Positions 1 through 8,310 of a DNA stretch of 34,887 bases are shown here, in pieces (the first letter of the stretch is position 1; each line of letters opens with the position of its first letter). The stretch comes from an uncultured Croceitalea sp. (GTDB lineage: Bacteria > Bacteroidota > Bacteroidia > Flavobacteriales > Flavobacteriaceae): the NCBI GenBank assembly GCA_937926215.1, contig CALEYA010000130.1:1-34887 (forward strand), given 5' to 3'. The notes below the pieces were generated by a model. That model was not told where the DNA came from and searched no databases. It saw only the letters and a list, made by a program, of their open reading frames with translations. A program made the position numbers and the translations under genes.

Positions 1-1006
1 TAAACTGCTCCAAAAACCGCACATCGTTTTCACTCAACAAACGGATATCGGAGATTTGATGCAATAATAAGGCCACACGGTCGATGCCCATTCCAAAAGC
101 AAAACCGGAATAGGTTTCGGGGTCAATACCACAATTTTGGAGTACGTTGGGATCCACCATACCACAGCCCATAATTTCCAACCAACCCGTTCCTTTCGTC
201 ATGCGGTAGTCCGTTTCGGTTTCCAGTCCCCAATACACATCGACCTCTGCACTAGGTTCGGTAAACGGAAAATAGGAAGGACGCAACCTAATTTTGGACT
301 TCCCAAAAAGCTCATTGGTAAAGTATTGCAAGGTCTGTTTTAAGTCTGCAAAGGACACGTTCTTGTCTATATACAGGCCTTCCACTTGATGGAAAAAACA
401 GTGCGAACGTGCAGAAATCGCTTCGTTACGGTACACCCTTCCCGGCGAAATGGTCCGTATGGGCGGGGTGTTGTTTTCCATATAACGCACCTGTACCGAT
501 GAGGTATGGGTGCGTAAAAGGATGTCTGGGTCCGTTTGGATAAAAAAGGTATCCTGCATATCCCTTGCCGGATGATATTCCGGAAGGTTCAACGCGGTAA
601 AATTATGCCAATCGTCCTCAATTTCCGGCCCTTCGGAAACGTTGAAGCCAATTCTGGAGAAAATATCGATGATTTGATTCTTCACGATGGATATCGGATG
701 CCTGGCCCCAATTTCAATAGGTTGCCCAGGGCGGGTCAAGTCGCCAAAATTAGCCGTGTTTTCCGCCGTGTTTTCCAAAGCCGCCTTTAAGGAATTCACT
801 TTTTCGGTAGCGGTGTTCTTTAACTGGTTAATGACCTGTCCAAACTCCTTTTTCTGTTCGTTGGGGACATTTTTAAATTCGGCAAAGAAAGAACTTAAGA
901 GCCCTTTCTTACCCAAGTATTTAATGCGGAAGTTTTCGATCTCCTCTTTAGAATTGGAAGCGAATTTTTCTACCGCTGCTAAATGTTCCTTTATGGTTTC
1001 AATCAT
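1..1006 (-). CDS. pheS: Phenylalanine--tRNA ligase alpha subunit (partial, C-terminal end off the window)
   Basis: This is the catalytic alpha subunit of the cytoplasmic class II phenylalanyl-tRNA synthetase, which charges tRNA-Phe together with PheT. The reading frame opens with MIETIKEHLAAVEKFAS at 1006, giving the usual N-terminal coiled-coil arm. It then shows the core class II signatures GPEIEDDWHNFTALN, LLRTHTSSVQVR, ISPGRVYRNE and a late GFAFGMGIDRVALL (motif 3), and runs to NDVRFLEQF at the window edge. About 335 codons are present. Family members are about 330-340 residues, so only a few residues and the stop are missing. The ATG at 1006 fits the family start, and a TAAATTTG box lies 23-30 bases upstream. 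pheT is not in the window. The identification is secure. Confidence 0.96.
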   Translation of the reverse strand, partial: MIETIKEHLAAVEKFASNSKEEIENFRIKYLGKKGLLSSFFAEFKNVPNEQKKEFGQVINQLKNTATEKVNSLKAALENTAENTANFGDLTRPGQPIEIGARHPISIVKNQIIDIFSRIGFNVSEGPEIEDDWHNFTALNLPEYHPARDMQDTFFIQTDPDILLRTHTSSVQVRYMENNTPPIRTISPGRVYRNEAISARSHCFFHQVEGLYIDKNVSFADLKQTLQYFTNELFGKSKIRLRPSYFPFTEPSAEVDVYWGLETETDYRMTKGTGWLEIMGCGMVDPNVLQNCGIDPETYSGFAFGMGIDRVALLLHQISDIRLLSENDVRFLEQF

Positions 1007-1028
1007 GGTCGGCCAAGTTGTTAGCTGG

Positions 1029-1036
1029 CAAATTTA
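1029..1036 (-). promoter_or_regulatory. Possible -7 box (TAAATTTG) for pheS
   Basis: On the minus strand TAAATTTG matches the Bacteroidota -7 consensus TAnnTTTG exactly. It lies 22 bases before the pheS ATG. I see no good -33 TTTG/TTG at the expected spacing, so this is only a candidate. The rest of the gap 1037-1147 shows no clear terminator. Confidence 0.3.
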
Positions 1037-1147
1037 GTAAATTGTGCCTATATAGGTGTCATAATAAGTGCGTGGGTTAAGCACATAAAACCACTTAGCA
1101 TGGCAGTGCTTACTTAAAAAAATGCAAAACTATGGCCGGGTACAGAT

Positions 1148-3007
1148 TTAGGGCTTTATTTTATCTTTGATATTGGTCTTTACCCATTCCAAACAGCTTT
1201 TAAAATTTGGAAAAATATGCTCGTGTGCCACCAAATCCGGAATGATATCCGTACGTTCCATCATCAATTTCGGCTGTTCCTGTACCCCAACAAAAAGGAC
1301 GTTTCTTTTTTTGATTTTTAAATCAAAGACAACGTCTTCCATGGCATACAATCCGGATTGATCCATATACTGCATGCGCTCAAGCCTAAAAATGACCGTA
1401 TTGGCGGTATCGGGTATTTTGCCCGCCAGTTGTTGAAATTCATTGGTAGAACCAAAAAACAAGGGCCCGTTAAGATGTTTGATGAAGACCTCTTCCTTAA
1501 GCTTTGTGGGAAAATCTTTTTCATCCGGCCAAGTTTCCTCAGAAAGAACGTTCATCTGAAGTAGTTTGGCGGTTACGTCACCTATTTTTTTCATAAAGGT
1601 CAAAGACGCTAGCACCAGACCTATACCCACGGCATACACCAAATTCCAAACCGATGAGAGAACCATGACCGTAAGCATTATAATCACTTCGGAACTTAGT
1701 TTAATAGGGCCCAGCTTGATGTCTTTGGGGAGATATGGAATTGCTTTTAATCCCTTATAATCCATTACGCCGATACCAACAGTGACTAGGATGCCTGCCA
1801 AAACCGCAGCGGGAATTTGGGAAGCAACAGGTCCCAAGGCTAAAAGAACTACCAGCAAAAGAACCCCTGCTATCATACCGGATAAACGGGTCTTACCCCC
1901 TGAATTGATATTGACCACGGTACGGATAGTTGCCCCGGCCCCAGGAATACCGCCAAAAAGCGCACCAATAGTATTTCCAATTCCTTGGCCAATCAGTTCT
2001 TTATTAGGTTTGTGTTTGGTTTTGGTCATGTTATCAGCTACCACAGAGGTAAGTAAGGAGTCAATAGCGCCCAATAGCGCCAACGTAAGTGCCGTAAAAA
2101 AATAAGGGGTAACGGAACTTAAACTAAAGGCCGTAAAAATCTCCAATTTTGGTATGGGTAGCCCACTGGGGATTTCTTCAATGGGACGATAATTGAGTCC
2201 AAACCCATACGCGATACCGGATACCACTACTAAGGCCACCAAGGTACTAGGGACGGCCTTGGTAATCCTTTTAAAACCATAGATGATAAGAATGGTAGCT
2301 AGAGCCAATGCAAATTCCAACCAATTAATATTCATTAAGGCTTTTGGCAAGACCTTCAATGTGCCGATAACCCCGGAAGCATTGTTACCTGCTAGGTTTT
2401 TCGCTTCTTTTAGAATATCCTGCTCTGTAATCTCCCCGGCACGGTTTATCGTATTCGTAAAATTGTCCAAGACCAAAGGCGTTTCACCTTTCTCTTCCAG
2501 CAGCGTTTTTTCTAAAAGTTTCTCCTGTGCCCCATCCAAATAATTGGAAACATACGAAGTGTCTTCCTTTGGATAATAACCAACCGCAGGTAGAATTTGC
2601 GTCACTAGGATGATAACACCAATAGCTGTCATAAAACCGGAGACCACAGGATACGGAATGTATTTGATATACGTGCCCAGTTGTAAGAAGCCAAGCCCAA
2701 TCTGTAACAGGCCTGCCAAGACAAACACGGTAAGTATGGCTGGCAAGGCTTTGTTCACATCACCGTTGTTTACGGCGAGAATTCCTGCAATAACAACCAT
2801 ACTTACGGCGGTCATGGGTGCGGTTGGACCGGAAATTTGGGTATTTGTGCCTCCAAAAAGTGCAGCAAAGAAACTAATAAAAATTGCACCATATAATCCG
2901 GCACTTGGCCCCAAACCGGAGCTTACCCCAAAGGCAAGCGCCAAGGGTAGGGCAACAATACCTGCCGTTATTCCTCCAAAAAGGTCTCCTTTTAAGTGTT
3001 TAAACAT
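1148..3007 (-). CDS. SulP family anion transporter with C-terminal STAS domain (SulP-1)
   Basis: This is a 619-residue inner-membrane anion transporter of the SulP/SLC26 family. The N-terminus carries the SulP signature region (GDLFGGITAGIVALPLALAF) and many hydrophobic segments follow to about residue 470. A C-terminal STAS domain covers about residues 510-610 and keeps the D-Q-S-G motif (Asp549, Ser551), the site phosphorylated in anti-sigma-antagonist relatives. A hydrophilic loop at about residues 145-225 is longer than in the neighbouring SulP-2. SulP proteins carry sulfate, bicarbonate or other anions. The neighbouring carbonic anhydrase favours bicarbonate, but the substrate is an inference. 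A terminator hairpin lies between the carbonic anhydrase stop and this start, so it may have its own promoter or depend on readthrough. Confidence 0.92.
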   Translation of the reverse strand: MFKHLKGDLFGGITAGIVALPLALAFGVSSGLGPSAGLYGAIFISFFAALFGGTNTQISGPTAPMTAVSMVVIAGILAVNNGDVNKALPAILTVFVLAGLLQIGLGFLQLGTYIKYIPYPVVSGFMTAIGVIILVTQILPAVGYYPKEDTSYVSNYLDGAQEKLLEKTLLEEKGETPLVLDNFTNTINRAGEITEQDILKEAKNLAGNNASGVIGTLKVLPKALMNINWLEFALALATILIIYGFKRITKAVPSTLVALVVVSGIAYGFGLNYRPIEEIPSGLPIPKLEIFTAFSLSSVTPYFFTALTLALLGAIDSLLTSVVADNMTKTKHKPNKELIGQGIGNTIGALFGGIPGAGATIRTVVNINSGGKTRLSGMIAGVLLLVVLLALGPVASQIPAAVLAGILVTVGIGVMDYKGLKAIPYLPKDIKLGPIKLSSEVIIMLTVMVLSSVWNLVYAVGIGLVLASLTFMKKIGDVTAKLLQMNVLSEETWPDEKDFPTKLKEEVFIKHLNGPLFFGSTNEFQQLAGKIPDTANTVIFRLERMQYMDQSGLYAMEDVVFDLKIKKRNVLFVGVQEQPKLMMERTDIIPDLVAHEHIFPNFKSCLEWVKTNIKDKIKP

Positions 3008-3047
3008 GATGGGTGGTTATTTTAGGATTAGTTACTTAAAAATATGT

Positions 3048-3079
3048 AAAAAAAGGCCAATACCTGAGAAGGATTGGCC
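3048..3079 (-). terminator. Intrinsic terminator after the carbonic anhydrase gene
   Basis: A perfect 7-bp stem (GGCCAAT at 3055-3061, ATTGGCC at 3073-3079) is followed on the minus strand by seven T residues. It sits about 30 bases after the carbonic anhydrase stop, so it should end the SulP-2/carbonic anhydrase transcript before SulP-1. Confidence 0.75.
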
Positions 3080-3109
3080 CAATATGTTTTATTAAGATTG
3101 TGCGAACCG

Positions 3110-3736
3110 TTACATAAAATGGACTTTTCCATCTGCAATATCATACATGGCCCCAACAATGGCAATTTCCCCATTGTCTTCCATTTCCTTTAAGACAGGA
3201 CTAAGGCTTCTGATATCTTCAATGGTAAGTTGCACGTTTGTTTCGGCAACATTGTTTACAAAATCGATATTCTTTGAGGTTCGCTGTCCAGCCTCTGCAG
3301 GTTCGCTTACGGCTCTAACGGCGGCCTTTATTTTATGTAATAAAATAGTAAGGTTGCCCAATTTTGCGTCATCGCACGCCCCTTTTACGGCACCGCAACT
3401 GGTATGGCCCAGCACAACGACTACTTTTGTTCCTGCGAGTTTACATGCGAATTCCATGCTGCCCAAGATATCCTCATTAACGATGTTTCCCGCTACACGG
3501 GCACTAAAAATATCTCCAACCCCTTGATCAAAAACCAATTCTGCGGAAACGCGTGAATCGATACAACTTAATATGGTGGCAAAAGGATATTGTCCAGAAG
3601 TCGTTTGCGCAACTTGTTGTAGCAAATCGCGGTCAGCCTTTTTATTGGCTACAAAACGGGCGTTTCCTTCCTTTAATAAAGCAATAGCGCCACTTGGATT
3701 TAGGGCCGCTTGGGTTTCTTTTGTTTGTGCGTTCAT
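3110..3736 (-). CDS. Beta-class carbonic anhydrase
   Basis: This 208-residue zinc enzyme interconverts CO2 and bicarbonate. The zinc ligands and the Asp-Arg dyad are visible: C58-I-D60-S-R62 near LSCIDSRVSAELVFDQG, and H111-T-S-C114 in GHTSCGAVKGACDD. There is no signal peptide, so it should be cytoplasmic. The gene starts only 9 bases after the stop of SulP-2 and is followed by a terminator, so these two form a tight operon. A second SulP gene lies just beyond. In marine flavobacteria a SulP transporter beside a carbonic anhydrase has been interpreted as bicarbonate uptake for anaplerotic carboxylation. The enzyme class is certain and the physiological role is inferred. Confidence 0.95.
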   Translation of the reverse strand: MNAQTKETQAALNPSGAIALLKEGNARFVANKKADRDLLQQVAQTTSGQYPFATILSCIDSRVSAELVFDQGVGDIFSARVAGNIVNEDILGSMEFACKLAGTKVVVVLGHTSCGAVKGACDDAKLGNLTILLHKIKAAVRAVSEPAEAGQRTSKNIDFVNNVAETNVQLTIEDIRSLSPVLKEMEDNGEIAIVGAMYDIADGKVHFM

Positions 3737-3745
3737 AATTATAGT

Positions 3746-5332
3746 TTATACGTTTTTAGGCCTTAGTTTAAAAAATTCAATATAGCTTTCCGGGTTTTCT
3801 ACCTCCCCACGTTCGGAAATCAACTTAATATCGATATTCCTGTTTCTTGCCTTTTCGGAAAAATCCTCTAGAATTTCAATGATATCATTATCCAGATAGC
3901 GCGTTTTGCGTACGTCCAACTCCAAATAAGAATTTTTGGGTAGACGATCTAATTCCTTAAGAATGGCACCTTTGTTAAAGAAGGTAACTTCTTCGGCCAA
4001 GGCCATTCTTACTTTATGTGAGCCATTGGGATTATCCGACTCTTCAATATGGAGAAAGTGGGAGTTTTGATAACTTTTTATCAAGATAACTACGATACCT
4101 ACTGCAAGCCCAAGTCCGATACCTACTAACAAATCGGTAAAAACGATACCCAGAACGGTCACGGTAAAGGGAACAAATTGTTTCCAGCCCATATCGTACA
4201 TTTTTTTGAAGAGCGCAGGTTTGGCCAGTTTGTACCCAACAATAAATAAGATGGCCGCCAATACGGACAGTGGAATCATATTGAGTAATGTTGGAATCAA
4301 AATAACCGAAATCAACAAGAAGAAGCCATGGATAATCGCAGATGCTTTTGAACGCCCCCCAGATTGAATGTTGGCAGAACTTCTAACGATAACCTGAGTA
4401 ATTGGAAGTCCACCGATCATACCGGAAATGATATTCCCGGTGCCTTGGGCGAGCAATTCCCTATTGGTAGGGGTAACCCTTTTTCTGGGATCCAGCTTGT
4501 CCGTTGCTTCTACGCATAACAAGGTTTCCAAACTGGCTACCAAAGCGATGGTAAATGCCGTTATCCAAATTTCTGGGCGTACTATTACCGCAAAATTGGG
4601 AAAACTGAATTGTGCAAGAAAAGAACTGGCATCCTCTGGGACGGGAACACTTACTAAATGGTCCGAAGAGATAGCTAGCGTGCTATTATCCTTAGTAAAA
4701 ACATAAAAAAGTATACCCACAACTACGGCAACCAAAGGTCCTTGGACCAATTGAAAAATTCTAGCTTTTTTGGTAAGGACCCTGTCCCAAAGTATCAAAA
4801 TCAACAATCCTGTGATGGCAATTATAGTAGCCCCAGGACTTATGTTGTTTAGTGTTTCCAGAATTTCCGAAAAGGTATTTTTACCGTCTACCTGAAAAAA
4901 GGCGAAATCCCCTTCAGGATCGGGATCATACCCGAAAAAATGGGGAATCTGCTTTAGGATGATAATGATACCTATACCGGTAAGCATTCCCTTAATTACT
5001 GACGAGGGAAAGTAGTACCCTATAATTCCCGCTTTCAGAAACCCAAAAATGAGCTGGATAACCCCACCTAAAACAACAGCAACCAGAAAGTTTTCATAAC
5101 CGCCAAGGGTGCCAATGGCGGTCAACACAATAGCGGCAAGACCTGCAGCAGGACCACTTACACCTATTTGGGATCCACTAAGGGCTCCTACTACGATTCC
5201 CCCAATAATTCCGGCAATTAGACCAGAAAATAAAGGGGCGCCACTTGCGAGTGCAATACCTAGACAAAGCGGTAGTGCTACAAAGAACACCACAATACTT
5301 GCGGGTAAATCACTTTTAATATACTTGAACAT
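3746..5332 (-). CDS. SulP family anion transporter (SulP-2, likely bicarbonate)
   Basis: This 528-residue inner-membrane SulP/SLC26 transporter opens with MFKYIKSDLPASIVVFFVALPLCLGIALASG. It has the family core with about ten or more hydrophobic spans to about residue 420, including GTGNIISGMIGGLPITQVIVRSS as separate adjacent motifs. A shorter STAS-like domain (about 435-515) replaces the DxSG motif with LDNDIIE, so this copy has probably lost the phosphorylatable serine kept in SulP-1. It is the first gene of the SulP-2/carbonic anhydrase operon (9-base gap), which makes bicarbonate the best substrate guess, as for cyanobacterial BicA. Sulfate or another anion is possible. Confidence 0.92.
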   Translation of the reverse strand: MFKYIKSDLPASIVVFFVALPLCLGIALASGAPLFSGLIAGIIGGIVVGALSGSQIGVSGPAAGLAAIVLTAIGTLGGYENFLVAVVLGGVIQLIFGFLKAGIIGYYFPSSVIKGMLTGIGIIIILKQIPHFFGYDPDPEGDFAFFQVDGKNTFSEILETLNNISPGATIIAITGLLILILWDRVLTKKARIFQLVQGPLVAVVVGILFYVFTKDNSTLAISSDHLVSVPVPEDASSFLAQFSFPNFAVIVRPEIWITAFTIALVASLETLLCVEATDKLDPRKRVTPTNRELLAQGTGNIISGMIGGLPITQVIVRSSANIQSGGRSKASAIIHGFFLLISVILIPTLLNMIPLSVLAAILFIVGYKLAKPALFKKMYDMGWKQFVPFTVTVLGIVFTDLLVGIGLGLAVGIVVILIKSYQNSHFLHIEESDNPNGSHKVRMALAEEVTFFNKGAILKELDRLPKNSYLELDVRKTRYLDNDIIEILEDFSEKARNRNIDIKLISERGEVENPESYIEFFKLRPKNV

Positions 5333-5395
5333 AAATAAATGGTTTTAAATCCATAGCGGTTGGCTGCAATGGACATTGGAAAATTAAAAATTAAA

Positions 5396-5710
5396 CTATG
5401 ATAGGGGAAGACGTTCCTTGGGGGGAGGTAATACCACTTCCATGGCCATAGATAGAGACATGGATTTGTAACAGTTATGGAAATTCGATTGTTTTGATGA
5501 GCCGTTAGGCGTATCTAGGTTCAATTGCTCAAAAAAGAGTTCTTTTTTGTCCAAAGAATTCTCTATTTCTTTCTCATTGTTTTCCTCTGCATTTATTTCT
5601 ACGGCAATAGTATTGTCGTTCTCAAAAGCGCAGAACGAGAGTAGCGTAGGACCCAAAACGGAAACAATAAGGACCAAGGCAACAAAGGAATGATAAAACG
5701 ACTTGAGCAT
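5396..5710 (-). CDS. Small membrane-anchored protein of unknown function
   Basis: This 104-residue protein is not recognised. Residues 5-28 form one hydrophobic segment (a signal peptide or anchor) ending in FCAFENDN. An acidic Glu/Asn-rich stretch follows (about 37-55), then a Ser-rich stretch with one Cys and a C-terminus VVLPPPKERLPLS. It lies 57 bases after the batE stop on the same strand, so it may be the last gene of the Bat transcript. A near-consensus -7 box (TATCTTTA, one mismatch) in the gap could also drive it alone. I saw no catalytic motif. The hydrophobic start followed by a polar tail supports a real exported or anchored protein. Confidence 0.6.
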   Translation of the reverse strand: MLKSFYHSFVALVLIVSVLGPTLLSFCAFENDNTIAVEINAEENNEKEIENSLDKKELFFEQLNLDTPNGSSKQSNFHNCYKSMSLSMAMEVVLPPPKERLPLS

Positions 5711-5767
5711 CTTAAAAATTATGGGCTAAAGATAATCGTATGACTATCAATTTTTGTTAAATCTATT

Positions 5768-6529
5768 TTAAAAATCTTTCAACAGTTTGAGGTTTTCTTG
5801 AGGTAACCATCCGGTTTGACCATCGGCTATTTTAATTTTTTGCCAATCGCCCAGTTTTTCAAGAACATTGACCTTGGTTCCTTCGTGAAGCGTAAAAATC
5901 CGTTCGCTACGTTCATTAGGTTCGGAGGTGATGGTTACTTCCCTGGAGAAAATTATGCCCGGGTTGTTGGCCGCATTTTCTTGGTATTGCCAATACGCAA
6001 AGACTACCGAGACTACACATAATGAAATGGCAACCAAGCTTGTGATAAAGGCAAAGCGTTTTTTAGTGGCACCAAAAAGTAAGTAGTACGCCAGATAAGA
6101 CAACACAAAAAGAAACATCATACCTATGGCCAAATAGGCCCATTGGTCAAAAGAAAGTTGGGCCACTGTAGCATTATAGAACCTTGCAAATGCAGATTCC
6201 GGCATCTCTTCTATGGCGTCCAATTTCATATTCTGGGCATAGCTCAGATTGTTCTTAACCTCACTGTCCCCCGGGTTCAATAATAGGGCCTTTTCGTAAT
6301 AATAGATGCTGGGACCTATTTCCCCCAATTTATAATAGGCATTGCCCAAATTAAAATAAAGGTTGGCAGAGTGTTTTTGGTTGGTAAGAATCTGTTCGTA
6401 AAACCCAATGGCCTTTTCAAATTCACCCTCGTTATAGGCCGTGGTAGCCTGATCAAATAACGTATTGTTCTGTGCAAAGATGACCACGTTGCAAAACAGC
6501 AATACCAATACTATCCATGGTTTTCTCAT
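5768..6529 (-). CDS. batE: BatE: TPR protein with C-terminal SH3-like domain
   Basis: This is the last recognised gene of the Bacteroidota aerotolerance (Bat) operon. The 253-residue protein has a signal peptide (1-19, ending FAQ). It then has two to three TPR motifs (about 23-100, with NLYFNLGNAYYKLGE and YYYEKALLLNPGD), two membrane spans (about 130-150 and 162-183) and a bacterial SH3-like domain (about 195-250, with GDWQKIKIADGQTGWLP). TPRs suggest protein-protein contacts in the periplasm and SH3b domains often bind the cell wall. The start overlaps the batD stop by 4 bases, so translation is probably coupled. The exact biochemical function of Bat proteins is unknown. Confidence 0.9.
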   Translation of the reverse strand: MRKPWIVLVLLFCNVVIFAQNNTLFDQATTAYNEGEFEKAIGFYEQILTNQKHSANLYFNLGNAYYKLGEIGPSIYYYEKALLLNPGDSEVKNNLSYAQNMKLDAIEEMPESAFARFYNATVAQLSFDQWAYLAIGMMFLFVLSYLAYYLLFGATKKRFAFITSLVAISLCVVSVVFAYWQYQENAANNPGIIFSREVTITSEPNERSERIFTLHEGTKVNVLEKLGDWQKIKIADGQTGWLPQENLKLLKDF

Positions 6530-8310
6530 AACTGTTTGTCCATTTTAGTAATCGTTTCACTTGCTTTTTCATAATCGTTCTTCATCTGGACATCCGTAAA
6601 CGGGCTGTATCGGGCCATTTCGCAATTCTTTAAAAGGGAAATAAACTCATCAACAATTCCATTATCGACGCTTTTAGCGTTAAGTAGTGCAATGATTTTT
6701 TCCTTACTAAAATCCGAAGTCTCTATTTTAAGTTTTGCCTTCAAGTAGTTGTGGAGCGCTTTTTCAAGTGCGATATAGAAATTGGTTTCATTACCCAGTT
6801 CTTTCTTGGCCGTAGAGAGGTATTTACGTGCCAATTTGTTCGCTTTTCGTAAACGGTTGCCTTCTATATTTTGGGCGTCTTTTTCCCGTTTGCGGACAAC
6901 CAGAATAATCAGCGGAATCAATAATAACGGACCAAAAAGCAGCGCAAAGAATTTGGTAGACCCAAGGAAACTGGTATTGGCAATGCCGCTCAAATTGGGT
7001 TTTACCTTGATGAAATGGAATTGCTTTCCGGTAGGTACCGTAACTTTTTGATTGCCCGCAACGATACTTGTCCCGGCACCTTCACTTTCCGGTCCTTCCA
7101 TAACATCGACCATAATTTCTTCGGAATTCAGGGCGTTGTACTTCCCGGTTTTTGGATTGAAATAGGTAAACGAAATGCTCGGAATTGGATATTTACCGCG
7201 ATACGAAGGTACAATAGTGTAATTGTTGGACACTTTCCCTTGCATACCTGATACGGTCGTTCTTACGTTTTCATCAAATTCGGGCTCGTAGACTTCCAAT
7301 GCGCTGGGCAGGTCCGGTTTTGGCAGTTGAAAGAGCTTCAGGTTCCCTTTTCCGGAGACTTCCACTTTGGCCTGTAAGGACTCCGTGGCGTTAAGTGCCG
7401 TTTTCGTCGTTGTTACAGAAAAGTCAAATTCCCCTACGGCTCCAGAAAAATTAGCTGGTTTGCCAGCTTCCGGCAATGCTTTAACGTTAAGCGACCTTCT
7501 CCCCGCAGAGACCGTTTTACTGGCTTGGGTATAAATTTTACCTCCAAAAAAGTCACGTCGGTTGGTGGGCACATCCACATAGACCTCTAAGGACAACGGT
7601 TCAATTTCCAATTTTCCAGTTTTCTGTGGATAAAGCACAACGCGCTTTAAAATGACACTTCTATACGGTTTGCCATCATAGGTACCGTTGACCGTATTGT
7701 ATTTTGTGACCGGAATATCCTGACTCCAGAAATTATTGTATTTAGGGCTGCCTACGGGTCTAAAATTAGTCACGGAAATGTCTGGGCTTATGTACAGTTT
7801 GTAGACGACGGTAACCTCTTCGTTCAGATAGGGGTTTCCTTTAGAAACTTCTGCCACCAAATGTAGGTTTTCGTCCGCTACGTCATTTGCGCTTTTTGGC
7901 GCATTTGGATTGGCGACTGCCGCCGTTATCTGTACTGTCTTGGCCCTTGTTTTATACACTTTACCACCTATTTCTATGGTAGCCTGACCAATAGTGAAAT
8001 TCCCTTGGTTTTTGGGTTTTACAATGTAGGAGTAGGATTTTGAAAAGCTGCGTTTTCCGTTTATCCATGAGGAACTTATACTTTGTGAAGGTCCCATGAC
8101 CACCTGGAAACCGTTAAAGTCCGGCGGAATAAAATTGTCCCCATCCTTATTCATGGAAAATTTTACCCGTAGCCGTTCGTTGATCCCCAGTTTTTGCTTG
8201 CTGAGTTCCACATTAAAAGTGACTTCTGCAGCGTCTTGGGCAAAAAGGCCTGTCCCCAACCATAGAAGGGGGAACAATAACCACAGCTTTTTGCTCAATA
8301 GTGTTTGCAT
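6526..8310 (-). CDS. batD: BatD: large periplasmic protein with membrane anchor
   Basis: This 594-residue protein has a signal peptide ending FAQDA (about 1-25). A long beta-rich periplasmic part of repeated Ig-like modules follows to about residue 430. One membrane span (about 447-468, FALLFGPLLLIPLIILVV) leads to a cytoplasmic helical tail with a KAKLKIETSDFSKEKI segment. This is the BatD/oxygen-tolerance protein architecture. It begins at the batC stop with a one-base overlap and ends 4 bases inside batE. Together with BatA and BatB it probably forms an envelope complex. The 553-residue protein at the head of the bat genes has the same plan in its first half. Confidence 0.92.
   Translation of the reverse strand: MQTLLSKKLWLLFPLLWLGTGLFAQDAAEVTFNVELSKQKLGINERLRVKFSMNKDGDNFIPPDFNGFQVVMGPSQSISSSWINGKRSFSKSYSYIVKPKNQGNFTIGQATIEIGGKVYKTRAKTVQITAAVANPNAPKSANDVADENLHLVAEVSKGNPYLNEEVTVVYKLYISPDISVTNFRPVGSPKYNNFWSQDIPVTKYNTVNGTYDGKPYRSVILKRVVLYPQKTGKLEIEPLSLEVYVDVPTNRRDFFGGKIYTQASKTVSAGRRSLNVKALPEAGKPANFSGAVGEFDFSVTTTKTALNATESLQAKVEVSGKGNLKLFQLPKPDLPSALEVYEPEFDENVRTTVSGMQGKVSNNYTIVPSYRGKYPIPSISFTYFNPKTGKYNALNSEEIMVDVMEGPESEGAGTSIVAGNQKVTVPTGKQFHFIKVKPNLSGIANTSFLGSTKFFALLFGPLLLIPLIILVVRKREKDAQNIEGNRLRKANKLARKYLSTAKKELGNETNFYIALEKALHNYLKAKLKIETSDFSKEKIIALLNAKSVDNGIVDEFISLLKNCEMARYSPFTDVQMKNDYEKASETITKMDKQL

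Noticed and set aside
2610-3095. Plus-strand frame of 161 codons opposite SulP-1
   Set aside because: It is antisense to a well-supported transporter and crosses the terminator; there is no motif or start signal.
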